In this document: positions 55,380 to 64,000 of the stretch, in pieces
Layout of the letters: every line of letters starts with the position of its first letter
How positions within the stretch are numbered: the first letter of the stretch is position 1
Source of the DNA: Bimastos eiseni
Lineage: Eukaryota > Annelida > Clitellata > Crassiclitellata > Lumbricidae
Assembly: GCA_959347315.1 (NCBI GenBank)
Contig: OY365809.1
Location: forward strand, 43,442,207 to 43,506,206
Direction of reading: 5' to 3'
DNA: 64,000 bases
The notes under the pieces: generated by a model
Told to the model about the DNA's origin: nothing
Seen by the model: only the letters and a program-made list of their open reading frames with translations
Database searches by the model: none
Program-made: the position numbers and the translations under genes

Positions 55380-56235
55380 CGCCGGGAAATCATTGACCTG
55401 ATCGTCGCAAGTCATCGGCCATCGACACCCCATCGACACCCTATCCACCCCCATCGACATCCCATCTACCCCCATCCACACCCATCCACTCGTCGCTGCC
55501 CCTAGGCCTGAGAATAAGACTATCGTTTGCGTTTGAATTTCTCTGGTGATTATCTATCACATAGTAATCATCGTCGTCATCATCATCATTATTTCCTTTT
55601 TTCAACAATCCAGCCCTCCCTCCTTTCTATCTATTCGTTTCTCTACACTGTCTACCTGCATCCACGGTCTACTTGCATCTATATGTATGTTCGCTTCAGC
55701 GAGCTAGTATTCTAACACGGTCCATTCCCGCTTTCCCGTATCCTCCACTATACCGCCCGTTCCGTCTCTTAGTTCCTCTTCCACACCTTTCACTCATTCC
55801 TCACCTTCCACCCACCTCCTCTTTCTCTCCTATCCCACCATCCCCAAGGCGTTTTTCCAGCCGTAAAAATCCCCGTCTGAAAGTCCGTCCTCGATCCATA
55901 GATTACCTCGAGTGCTTCAGGACTCCGATTAGACTTGCAGATAACGGACGGACAGACGACGAGGACTGGGTTATTGGCGTTCCTGGCGCCGGCGATTGAC
56001 GGTGTCCGTCTCTGAAAGGCCTCGACCGGTCCAGGTCCGACGCTGGGGGTGACGAATCTAGGCGGGTATGGTGGGTCTGTCAATGGAACGGTGTGTGATG
56101 CAGTTTTTATGCATTGGTTATTCAATGGCTGGTCTTGAGAAGTCTCTCTAAGGGTATTTGACGGTTGAATGGTCAAGGAGGTTAATACTGGTTGATCTCT
56201 TTGAGAGGTAGCTGTTCAGGGGTCAGTCAAGAACA
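55380..56235. other. CCCATCGACA repeat, then unannotated sequence
   Basis: CATCGACACCCCATC/CCCATCCACACCC words at 55418-55492; a pyrimidine-rich run at 55600-55850. 55850-56235 is unique with CpGs but no recognised exon. Confidence 0.4.
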
Positions 56236-56239
56236 TGGG

Positions 56240-57400
56240 TGCCAAACATGGGTGACGACACTAATATTTTTGCATCCCACAAATCGGTTGAGGGCTTGGT
56301 TCAGCTATTGAACCACGAACTCTCACACGCAAGTGTCTGGTTTTCCATTAATAAATTATCACTAAATATATCCAAAAAGAACTACATAATAATTTAGATC
56401 TCATCGTAGACCCCCCCACCTATTAACGGACTGCTAAAAATCAACGACGTTATAATTTCTTGTGTCAAGTCTGTTAAGTTTCTTGGTATCCAGGTGGATC
56501 AGAGTCTCTCTTGGAGTGATCACATCTCCAATATCTCGTCTAAAATTGCAAAAAAAACATAGGAGTATTATCAAGAATAGCTAACCTCTTGCCAACTACA
56601 TAAATGCTTGATTACATTACATTACAACTAACATCCTCCTCAATTTATATTATGCAATGATCCTTTCTCATGGCAATGTCATATGGGCCTCAAATTATAA
56701 CTCCAGACTGAAAAGACTGCTACTCCTGCAAAAAGAATTATTAGGATAATCATGGGTTACAGTAAATACGGTCGTATACTACTTACTCAGATGTTCTACA
56801 GGACTAGCATTCTTAATGTCTCCCAAATGACATTTAATGCTCTTGAGACCAATAAGCTCGTGTACAAATACTTTAACAATGTGCTCCCCTTGGGCTTCGC
56901 AAACTACTCCACTCAGACCTCATCTATTAATCCTTACCATACTCGCTCTGTGTTTAACTTTAGACCAATATTTGTAGAACAACCACGAGGCAATTTGCTT
57001 TGAAATATAATGGTCCCTCTGTTTGGAATGCAACTCCTCTGGATATTCGGTTGTCAAAGTCTTGCAGACTATCAAAACAAATTATAAACGTTTATTGCTT
57101 GAACAGAATACTCTATAGAAGTAAGGTGCATGCTCATTCAGTTAACTAGTTAAGATATATAGCTATTTTCGTGCTACCTAGTCCAAATCGCTGCTTGTGT
57201 TTCCATGTGAGAAATGGTGGGCCCCGATATAGGGACCTCGCTGATCTCTTAGGGGTTTCTTCACTTCTTCCCTTTGAACCTCCACCGATTACTTTCTGTT
57301 TTTTCATTTAACTGTTAACTCTATATTTTTGCATTGTGTCGGTTTGGAGTTTGTCAAACAAAAGATTGGTTATGGTTATGGTCATGGCTATGGTTAAAGG
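56240..57400 (+). pseudogene. LINE (CR1/Jockey-like) remnant with 3' UTR
   Basis: Begins at GDDTNIFASHKS (catalytic A-D-D-T with a changed first residue, 56250-56290), then VWFSINKLSLNISKKNYIII, VKFLGIQVDQSLSWSDHIS (56470-56527), and an Asn-Pro-Tyr-x-x-R-S segment (56930-56950) ending FALKYNGPSVWNATPLDIR (56996-57055). Frameshifts and stops separate the pieces. The 3' UTR contains GGTGGGCCCCGATATAGGGA and TCTCTTAGGGG (57213-57255), shared with the 17.9-kb element, and the tail is (GGTTAT)n at about 57366-57396. 5' truncated inside the RT palm. Confidence 0.8.
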
Positions 57401-58039
57401 CGGGCCAATAGTAGTATTTTCTAGCAAGTGGCGGGGAAACATGCCGAAGGCGCATGAGGGAAATGGGGTAGGGATCTCAGAGGGGCCATACAATTGATTG
57501 AGTTAAAGGCTTTGAAAACGTGATTATGATATGTATTATCAATTACAAGCACCACAGAAAACTCATGGCGCCTTAAAAATGACTAATTATATAGATCTTT
57601 TATTCTCAATAATTGAGTTGTCTCTTGCCAAGGCTCTGTGGGCCAGAAATACATCGCAGACCGGTTCTTTGGCACCTCTGTACTAGAGCAATCTTAGTAA
57701 CGCATTTATCTGCAAAAACGATGTTCCTAAAACTTGCATGAACAAAAATTCCATTTCATGAGAGCAATCAGATGATTGTAACTATTTCTATACCATTATT
57801 TTAATTAACAAAAGCAATATCATTTCGCCTATCACAAAAATAATGAGTGCTGATGGATATTAATGGCAATATTATATCCACTCCTCACTCCAAAATCGAT
57901 ATAAATCCGTAATATTTCGCGAATGTTAAGAATATCAGGACTAACGGTGTCGAGATTTCAGTAGGCAACTGACAGGTTGGTCATTTAGATAAAGTTAATA
58001 GTAGCAGTTCCAATATAACGGCACTGTGTGATAACAGAG
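57401..58039. other. Unannotated AT-rich sequence
   Basis: No ORF or repeat recognised. Confidence 0.35.
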
Positions 58040-58135
58040 ATCATTAGCGTCGCCCTCCTACTTTCTCCAGACTTGGGACTGGCCCTGCCAGGGTGCATGC
58101 AGTGGCGGAATGCCTCTGAGCGAAAAGTTATGTGT
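58040..58135 (+). repeat. Unnamed short dispersed repeat, copy C
   Basis: Starts ATCATTAGCGTCGCCCTCCT, identical over 20 bases to the minus-strand copy at 5094, followed by CTCCAGACTTGGGACTGGCC and GGGTGCATGCAGTGG. The 3' end is undefined. Confidence 0.6.
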
Positions 58136-58599
58136 ACGTAACAATAACTGCAAGATTTGTATTGGACCAGGATTTGCGATTTCTTTAAAAGGTCGCCATG
58201 GATTGCTTTATTTAAAAGAGTCTGAGATCCGCTTATTTCTTTAACTGGCGAGTCTTGTTGATTTGTTTAAGTAGAATTATCGACATTTAAGTGGTGACTG
58301 TGGCCTTGAAATAACGTTTTTTTCCGAGTTAACTAATGACGTGCTTGCTTACGCATATGCTCCATACACAAATACGCACACAAATCCAACCACGAAATCC
58401 AGACCAATACACCCCATGAACCCACCGACACACGGGCAAATAAGACACACACACACCTGCACACTTACACCTGCAAACACACCTATACACACATATGTAA
58501 TTAAGATGCAATAAAATGTATCGTATGTGGTGTGAAGCATCATTAGCCACATCGTCATCGGTATTAGTTAAATTAGGTTAATGAAGACCTATATAATTA
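58136..58599. other. Unannotated sequence
   Basis: A CACACACAC/CACACCTGCACAC run at 58445-58495. No gene. Confidence 0.35.
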
Positions 58600-58765
58600 T
58601 GTCGTAATCGTAATCTCTGTACTTTTACAGCGCCACTCGAATTGGAGGTTGGATCATCGGGTGAATATGAGTCCTTGAAGAGATAAGACTTTAGTCTGGA
58701 GTGGGTAGCCAGAGGCGATGGATAGAAGAGCCTGAGGTAGACGGTTCATAAGGTGTATATCTTCC
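58600..58765 (-). pseudogene. LINE 3'-terminal coding remnant
   Basis: Minus-strand frames give MNRLPQALLSIAS and, after a one-base shift, HSRLKSYLFKDSYS. This equals the W-N-x-L-P...S-x-x-x-F-K-x-R-L-K-x-Y-L-F end of CR1/L2/RTE-like polyproteins. It is followed by AGTGGCGCTGTAAAAGTAC and TTACGATTACGA (58645-58605), a tail of the GCGCTATATAAA type. Confidence 0.5.
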
Positions 58766-59300
58766 CTTGTCTGGCTCTTCATGTACCTTTGTGGCGATAC
58801 ACCTATACGTCTATGCCCTGAGATGCCTTGTGCTCTAGTTTTCGCTTAAAAAAATTCTGGTTGGACGGTGCGCTCTACCTCGCAGGGTCTTCGTCTTGTC
58901 CCTTTCTCTCAGACCTCTACGATGCAAAATCGTGTTTTTTGGCTGTGGGTTATATATGCAGGTCTTGAATTGGAATAGCCCCCACCCCATTAAATCTTTG
59001 CTTCTTGCCTAGGAACTCTCTATCCCGTTTCTATTCTACTCTGGTCTCTGTTTTATTCGGGCGTGGTTTAACTTGGGGTAGATTTCTGTATTAAGTTTCG
59101 TTGATTGAATGTTTTGATCGATGATGGTGTGTGATTGGCGGCTTGGCAGCGATGGTGGAGGAACCGAAAAAGTGTGAAATTCATATACGTATCTATATAT
59201 ATACAAATAAATATATATACGTATATATATATATATCTATTATATATGTATATATAATACATTAGCACACATATAATATATGTGTTTGTATATGATTATT
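58766..59300. other. Unannotated sequence with (TA)n
   Basis: (TA)n runs at 59185-59260. No gene recognised at 58766-59180. Confidence 0.35.
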
Positions 59301-59318
59301 GATGTCGTCTAAGTGAAT

Positions 59319-59525
59319 ATGAACGATTGTATTGATTCTTCGGGATGTGGCGTACATTCGAATAAGGTCCTTCTTGTTCTTCCTCTTCTACTTCTTCTGT
59401 TGAGGTCACCAGGTGCGAGCGCTGCACGTGACCAGAGTGCTCGTCTTTGCCTCGCTCCGGAAATATCCGGGCTTGACGTCATCACTCGCACCGGAATACA
59501 TAAATGGAACTCAGTGCCCCTATAG
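59319..59525 (+). CDS. Candidate ORF with signal-anchor-like segment
   Basis: ATG at 59319, 68 codons. After 16 polar residues it has KVLLVLPLLLLLLRSPGASA, which resembles a secretory signal core with a plausible small-residue cleavage site. However, the underlying DNA is a CTTCTTCTT-type pyrimidine run, which makes Leu-rich frames by chance. No domain follows, and the promoter-like words at 59425-59496 lie inside it rather than upstream. I think it is more likely a chance frame. Confidence 0.12.
   Translation: MNDCIDSSGCGVHSNKVLLVLPLLLLLLRSPGASAARDQSARLCLAPEISGLDVITRTGIHKWNSVPL
59420..59500. promoter_or_regulatory. Promoter-like cluster: E-box, paired ETS words, CRE
   Basis: CACGTG (59425-59430), CCGGA-AATA-TCCGG inverted pair (59457-59470), TGACGTCA (59474-59481) and ACCGGAA (59490-59496) lie within 72 bp. 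Orientation of any transcription is unknown. Confidence 0.4.
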
Positions 59526-59860
59526 ATCTGATTACAAAGTAGACAAACGGCGAAGCTATAGACCACTGATTGCCAGCAAGGGACTTGTTGTCAAAGACAC
59601 TCGTCTAAATTAACGAACCCGAAAGCAACGAACCTCTGCTCTCCTCTCTATCCCTCTTGAACTTTCTAACTAATCAACCATTATATCACTAAGCATAATA
59701 CGTCAGCAGTATATTAATAGTCACAATTAGTACAAAAAAGCAATAGAATCAATGGTTTTAATGAATTTATCCTATCAGTAGCAGTGTCGGTGATGCGGTG
59801 GAAGTAGTAGAAGCACAATGAGTGGAAGTGCATGGAAGGAGTTGTAGTGGTAGCGGAAGC
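59501..59860. other. Unannotated sequence
   Basis: Nothing recognised. Confidence 0.3.
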
Positions 59861-60193
59861 GGAATAACTTTCATTATTATTACTATAATGATGATGAGGA
59901 TAATGATAGTGATAATTATAATATTAATAATAGTGATAATAATAATAATTATTATAATAATAATAATGATGATAATAATGATTGTAGATGTAGTAATAGT
60001 TGATTGTGTCATAATAATAATATAATTGACAAAAGCAATATATTTGACAACAATATTAATAGTGATTAATATTAATGATAATATCAGCGACAGCAACAAC
60101 AATAATAGTAACAATAGTAATAAAAATAATAATATTAATAATGATAATAATATTAGTTATAATAACAATAATAAATTAATGATGATGATGATG

Positions 60194-60253
<60 letters not shown>

Positions 60254-60310
60254 GCGACAACAATGATAATATTAATAATCATTTCAGTATCATCATCGCT
60301 CTAATAATAA
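59860..60310. repeat. AT-rich trinucleotide arrays (AAT, GAT)
   Basis: Interrupted ATAATAATG words at 59865-60170 and (AAT)n at 60190-60255. Ile- and Asn-rich frames are artefacts. Confidence 0.9.
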
Positions 60311-60655
60311 TAGTTGTTGCGTCCAAAGTACGTGATATGTAATATGTGAGACACGTCATCAATTGTAGACGTTCACCTCATTCCACGATTTGTTTTTTAA
60401 GATACATTTTTGTGTTTCATTAGAAACTCGCTTGTAATGAAGATTGCTCTACACGAGTCATTCGAGACCGGCGAGAGAATGAATGAGGCAGACAGATAGG
60501 CAGGAAAGCAGGCTGGCAGGCAGGCTCACGAATAATATATACTCACAATTGCAGACTTATACTTGCTTAAATAAATACATGCACACACTTGCACAGACAT
60601 AAGGGCATACACAAACATACATACACATGGTCAACGCTAAGAGGTAACTGCGAAC
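60311..60655. other. Unannotated sequence
   Basis: GGCAGGCAGGC-type run at 60485-60525. No gene recognised. Confidence 0.35.
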
Positions 60656-61625
60656 TTTTATTTTGAATAATAATAAATAAGGCAAATTGCGTATATCATG
60701 CGGTAATTGGTCCCAAGCTGCTTTACAGGCAAAGGTAATAGAGAATTGGCGGGTTTGGTTAGGGAATATTTGAGTCTATAGTTGCTGGCATTTCTGAGGC
60801 TATATGGGTTGAGTTGCAGAACAATTTTAAAATAATTATCAAAGCACTTTGGCAGCATGCCCGTTACAATATACATATTGCATGGGTACGGTTATGTAAG
60901 TAGCTCTGGAACCAGTCCAGGGCTACTTCGCAATGGCCTATGGAATTTAGTTTAGGAAGAAGGATTATATTATCAACCGCATCAAATGCTTGATATATAT
61001 CAATAAATATACTCACTGAGAATTCATTCCGATCGAATGCCGCGATATGTGGTCAGAAAGGTCAAGCAGAGACATAACAGTAGAATATCCCGCCCGATAA
61101 CTATGTTGCGATGGACATAGGAGTTGATTGGTTTCAATGAAATTAAGGAGTCTAGCATACATTACTTTTCAAATAACTTAGGAAAAACGGTATACAATTG
61201 AAATGGGCCTATAATTCACTATGTGATCCCTGTGACTCTGCTTGTGGATGGGTCTCGCCTTCGCAGTTTTTAAGGCAGATGGAACCAACCAGTGCTTAAG
61301 GAGCAGTTAACAATAGATGCAAGAGGTGTAGCAATAAGAGGGAATATAGGGTTGAGGTCAGCAGAGCCAACCGAGTGAGTAACCTTCAAAGAACGATTAA
61401 GAGCGATTAGTTCATTGGGCGAGGTAGGGATAATGGCAATGGAGTTAGGGTTAGAAGGGCCAGGGCAAGATTCAAAATTGTTAGAGGAATAGGGTATCTT
61501 ATCTACGAGTTCACTAGTTCACTTGTAAAATAATCATTAAATTTCTGGGCAATTTTCTCAAGGTCCGAAGTTTCAAGGCCATTAGTCACAATAGAGCTGA
61601 TAAGTGCATCACGGAGGTTTTACCT
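60656..61625 (-). pseudogene. LINE (CR1/Jockey-like) remnant with RT palm deleted
   Basis: On the minus strand, in order: the pre-RT region with EKIAQKFNDYFTSELVN (61560-61510), NCSL...TGW then LKTAKARPIHKQ-like and NYRPIS-like segments (61320-61200), LLNFIETNQLLCPSQHSYRA (61150-61090), IDIYQAFDAVDNIILLPKLN (61000-60940) and HCEVALDWFQSYLHNRTHA (60935-60880). These are RT fingers and the start of the palm. Directly after that, at about 60868, the frame is C-terminal: MLPKCFDNYF and LNPYSLRNASNYRLK, then AAWDQLPHDIRNLPYLLLFK (60860-60665). The segment carrying G-x-P-Q-G, F-A-D-D and the thumb is missing, so an internal deletion of several hundred bp removed the catalytic site. Multiple frameshifts are also present. 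Confidence 0.8.
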
Positions 61626-61707
61626 TTAAAATCTATTTAATTACCTTTCATGTTTGTTTAAGGTCACCACTATGTTTAGTGAATTCCGATGCATAGTAAT
61701 TTTGCTT

Positions 61708-62072
61708 CATACATACATACATACATACATACATACATACATACATACATACATACATACATACATACATACATACATACATACATACATACATACATAC
61801 ATACATACATACATACATACATACATACATACATACATACATACATACATACATACATACATACATACATACATACATACATACATACATACATACATAC
61901 ATACATACATACATACATACATACATACATACATACATACATACATACATACATACATACATACATACATACATACATACATACATACATACATACATAC
62001 ATACATACATACATACATACATACGTACATACGTACATACATACATACATACATACATACATACATACATAC
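61708..62072. repeat. (ATAC)n tetranucleotide array, about 91 units
   Basis: 365 bp of almost perfect CATA repeat with only two changes (ACGT for ACAT) near 62024 and 62032. Frames of 120-190 codons in all registers (Tyr-Ile-His-Thr, Cys-Met-Tyr-Val) are artefacts. It sits 80 bp upstream, in the minus sense, of the LINE remnant. Confidence 0.98.
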
Positions 62073-62400
62073 TAATGTATGCGTGGACATGCTCACTTGT
62101 GATATGATTCAGGAACATATTTCGGCCGTATGAGTTGGTGCTGCGGAGTGCTGCTCGGAGAGAGCTCGGCCATGTTCCGTCGACGGTTTTCTCTCTCTCT
62201 CTCTTGCGTGAAAACACGATTCACCAGAGTCGACGATCAACAACATCCAACGAAGAACGAGACACACACACACACACATATACATATAAGCAATGTGTAT
62301 ATGTATATATGTAAATATATTATATGCATGGATACAGGTATAATAACAGAATCCTACATATACAGACAGAGAGGATTCTCGTCTCCGATCGATTCTCGAC
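62073..62400. other. Short unique stretch
   Basis: CT run at 62191-62204, CACACA run at 62263-62278, (TA)n-like run at 62280-62325. No gene recognised. Confidence 0.4.
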
Positions 62401-62830
62401 GACCAGTTGGCAGACGAGAGAGAAACAGAGACATAGACAGAGACAGAGACAGAGACAGAGATAGAGATAGAGACAGAGAGAGACAGAGAGAGACAGAGAC
62501 AGAGATAGAGATAGAGACAGAGAGAGACAGAGAGAGACAGAGACGGAGATAGAGATAGAGACAGAGAGAGACAGAGACGGAGATAGAGATAGAGACAGAG
62601 AGAGACAGAGAGAGACAGAGACGGAGATAGAGATAGAGACAGAGAGAGACAGAGAGAGACAGAGACAGAGATAGAGATAGAGACAGAGAGAGACAGAGAG
62701 TGACAGAGACAGAGATAGAGATAGAGACAGAGAGAGACAGAGAGAGACAGAGACAGAGATAGAGATAGAGACAGAGAGAGACAGAGACAGAGACAGAGAT
62801 AGAGATAGAGAGAGACAGAGACAGAGGAGG
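62400..62830. repeat. GA-rich minisatellite with 44-bp and 34-bp units
   Basis: Units built from GAGATAGAGATAGAGACAG and one or two AGAGAGACAG blocks alternate in 44-bp and about 34-bp forms across 430 bp. Minus frames of Ser-Leu-Ser/Val repeats are artefacts. Confidence 0.93.
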
Positions 62831-63370
62831 AGACGGCTTCGGTTTCCCGCGCTCCATCCTGCCCCCTTCCTTCCTTTCTTTCCTAGCGACGACCAGTCAC
62901 GAACGAGGCAGGTCACGACTCACACGACTCGGAGAAGTCATGAGTTCACGAGTATGGGGAGAAAGGGAGACGAATAATGGTGAACATGGTCAACGATGGA
63001 GGGAGGGATTGAAGGACGATCTGGGTTATAACGAAAGTGCGGACGATCGCCCTTCTCTCTCTCTTTTTCTGTCTGTCTGTCTGTCTCTCTCTTTATATAT
63101 ATATATATATATATATCTTTCTCTCTCGCTGGGTCTAAACATTTGGACATGCTTCGTCATTGCATCGCTGTTCCGTCATTCTTAAACCTCTGCCTCTCTG
63201 TCTTGCTTCCTGGCTGCTGTCTGTCTCCTTGCCTCTCTGGCAGTCTCTGCCTCACTGCTCCTCTGATTGTATGTCTGCCTCCTTACCTGTCTGTCTCCCT
63301 GCCTGTCTGCTCCACCTTCCTCTCTGTCTGTTTGCCCGTTTGTATGTCTGTTCATCCGCCGATCCCTCTG
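62831..63370. repeat. Gap with (CT)n, (CTGT)n and (TA)n
   Basis: 62831-63050 is unique; CTCTCTCTTTTTCTGTCTG and (TA)n at 63053-63115; CTGCCTCTCTG/CCTGTCTG words at 63185-63345. Confidence 0.7.
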
Positions 63371-64000
63371 CCGGCAATGGCGTGTCATGCTGTGCTAATG
63401 TTGATGATGACATTATTTCATTTTTATATAATTCCAAATCTGTGTTATCTGACGCTAAGAATATGAAGACGATAACACGTTATACAGATGGCTGCCTAAG
63501 GGTTAGCTTAAGGGACTGCAGCTGCTGCGATCCACTGAAACAACCGCGTTGATGCAGGGACTCTAGGGCCTTCTCTTTCCTATTGCTCCCAATAAATTCA
63601 ATTATCAAATATGTATTTTATTCAGATCTTCTTCTGTTGGGGTCAATAATAACAAATTGAACTGATTAAATTGAAATGTTGGCAATGCGCTTTTACTGTT
63701 TTAATACGTTTTAATACGTTTTACTTGATGCCTGTGAACGACAATCTCGTAATGCGCAATAGATGCACATGTGGCTTCCTACAAACGGCGCTCTATAAAT
63801 CGTCGTTTTACATTTACCCTTGCAATTAGAACTCTCCTTTTTGTCAAACCGATCTTCTCCGGGTTCTCTACCTCTGGGACTGATGGGCTTATTTGCATCA
63901 AGTAAGCTTCTCGAGGGAGCGTTATATAAATTAAGAAATGAATGAATGAAGGCAAGAATGAATGAGCGAATGAATGAATTAATTAATTGACAAACAACTC
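63371..64000. repeat. Retroposon 3' ends leading into (GAAT)n
   Basis: GTCATGCTGTGCTAATG at 63385 matches the phrase near 53410. Two LINE-type tails follow: AAACGGCGCTCTATAAATCG (63783-63802) and AGGGAGCGTTATATAAATTAAG (63914-63935), the second running directly into GAATGAATGAAGG. No protein-coding remnant is recognised. Confidence 0.5.

Noticed and set aside
61648..62217. Several 120-190-codon ORFs in all frames
   Set aside because: Translations of the (ATAC)n array.

Overview
This window looks like intergenic DNA from a large, repeat-rich animal nuclear genome. I see no operons, ribosome-binding sites or dense ORFs. Di-, tri- and tetranucleotide arrays are very abundant. The transposon remnants are of kinds common in invertebrates: non-LTR retrotransposons (LINEs), a Tc1/mariner-type DNA transposon and tRNA-derived SINEs. 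The general style suggests a marine invertebrate, but nothing here fixes the phylum. I find no confident complete host protein-coding gene and no intact tRNA or rRNA gene. Most long open frames are translations of simple repeats (for example GGAA, GAGA, CATA or CTGT arrays) and are not reported as genes.

Layout. 0-5 kb is microsatellite-dominated, including a 1.1-kb pyrimidine tract at 1.3-2.4 kb and a purine tract just after it. 5-9 kb holds a candidate promoter and first exon near 5.75-6.0 kb and two copies of an unnamed short dispersed repeat. 9-15 kb is mostly simple repeats, with one unrecognised 170-codon ORF at 12.8 kb and a 25-bp minisatellite at 14.65 kb. 15-23 kb carries LINE remnants at 15.1, 17.9-19.2 and 21.4-22.96 kb. 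The last is split by a nested Tc1/mariner-like element with a 70-bp inverted duplication. 23.9-24.9 kb is a (GAAT/GAAC) array. A possible short TIR element lies at 25.4-25.9 kb.

28-34 kb is CpG-richer and contains several promoter-like clusters (CRE, ETS, E-box, CCAAT and YY1-type words) and a tRNA-derived SINE at 29.5 kb. 35-46 kb has LINE fragments (35.7, 40.3 and 43.7-45.1 kb), a diverged 48-bp tandem repeat (37.1-37.55 kb), four E-boxes at exact 18-bp spacing (38.12-38.18 kb), and a 15-bp GA minisatellite sitting inside a LINE 3' end (40.44-41.13 kb). 46-53 kb is purine- or pyrimidine-rich sequence with a second SINE copy (49.9 kb) and another LINE end (51 kb). 53.7-54.3 kb is the endonuclease end of a different, R2-like LINE. 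56.2-57.4 and 60.7-61.6 kb are further LINE remnants. The window closes with a 365-bp ATAC array, a GA-rich minisatellite and LINE-type 3' tails.

The functional content is therefore almost entirely mobile-element debris. At least three LINE types share or lend 3' tails of the form GCGCTATATAAAT, and those tails often run straight into microsatellites. The only hints of host genes are the promoter-like clusters and one short signal-peptide-like exon candidate.
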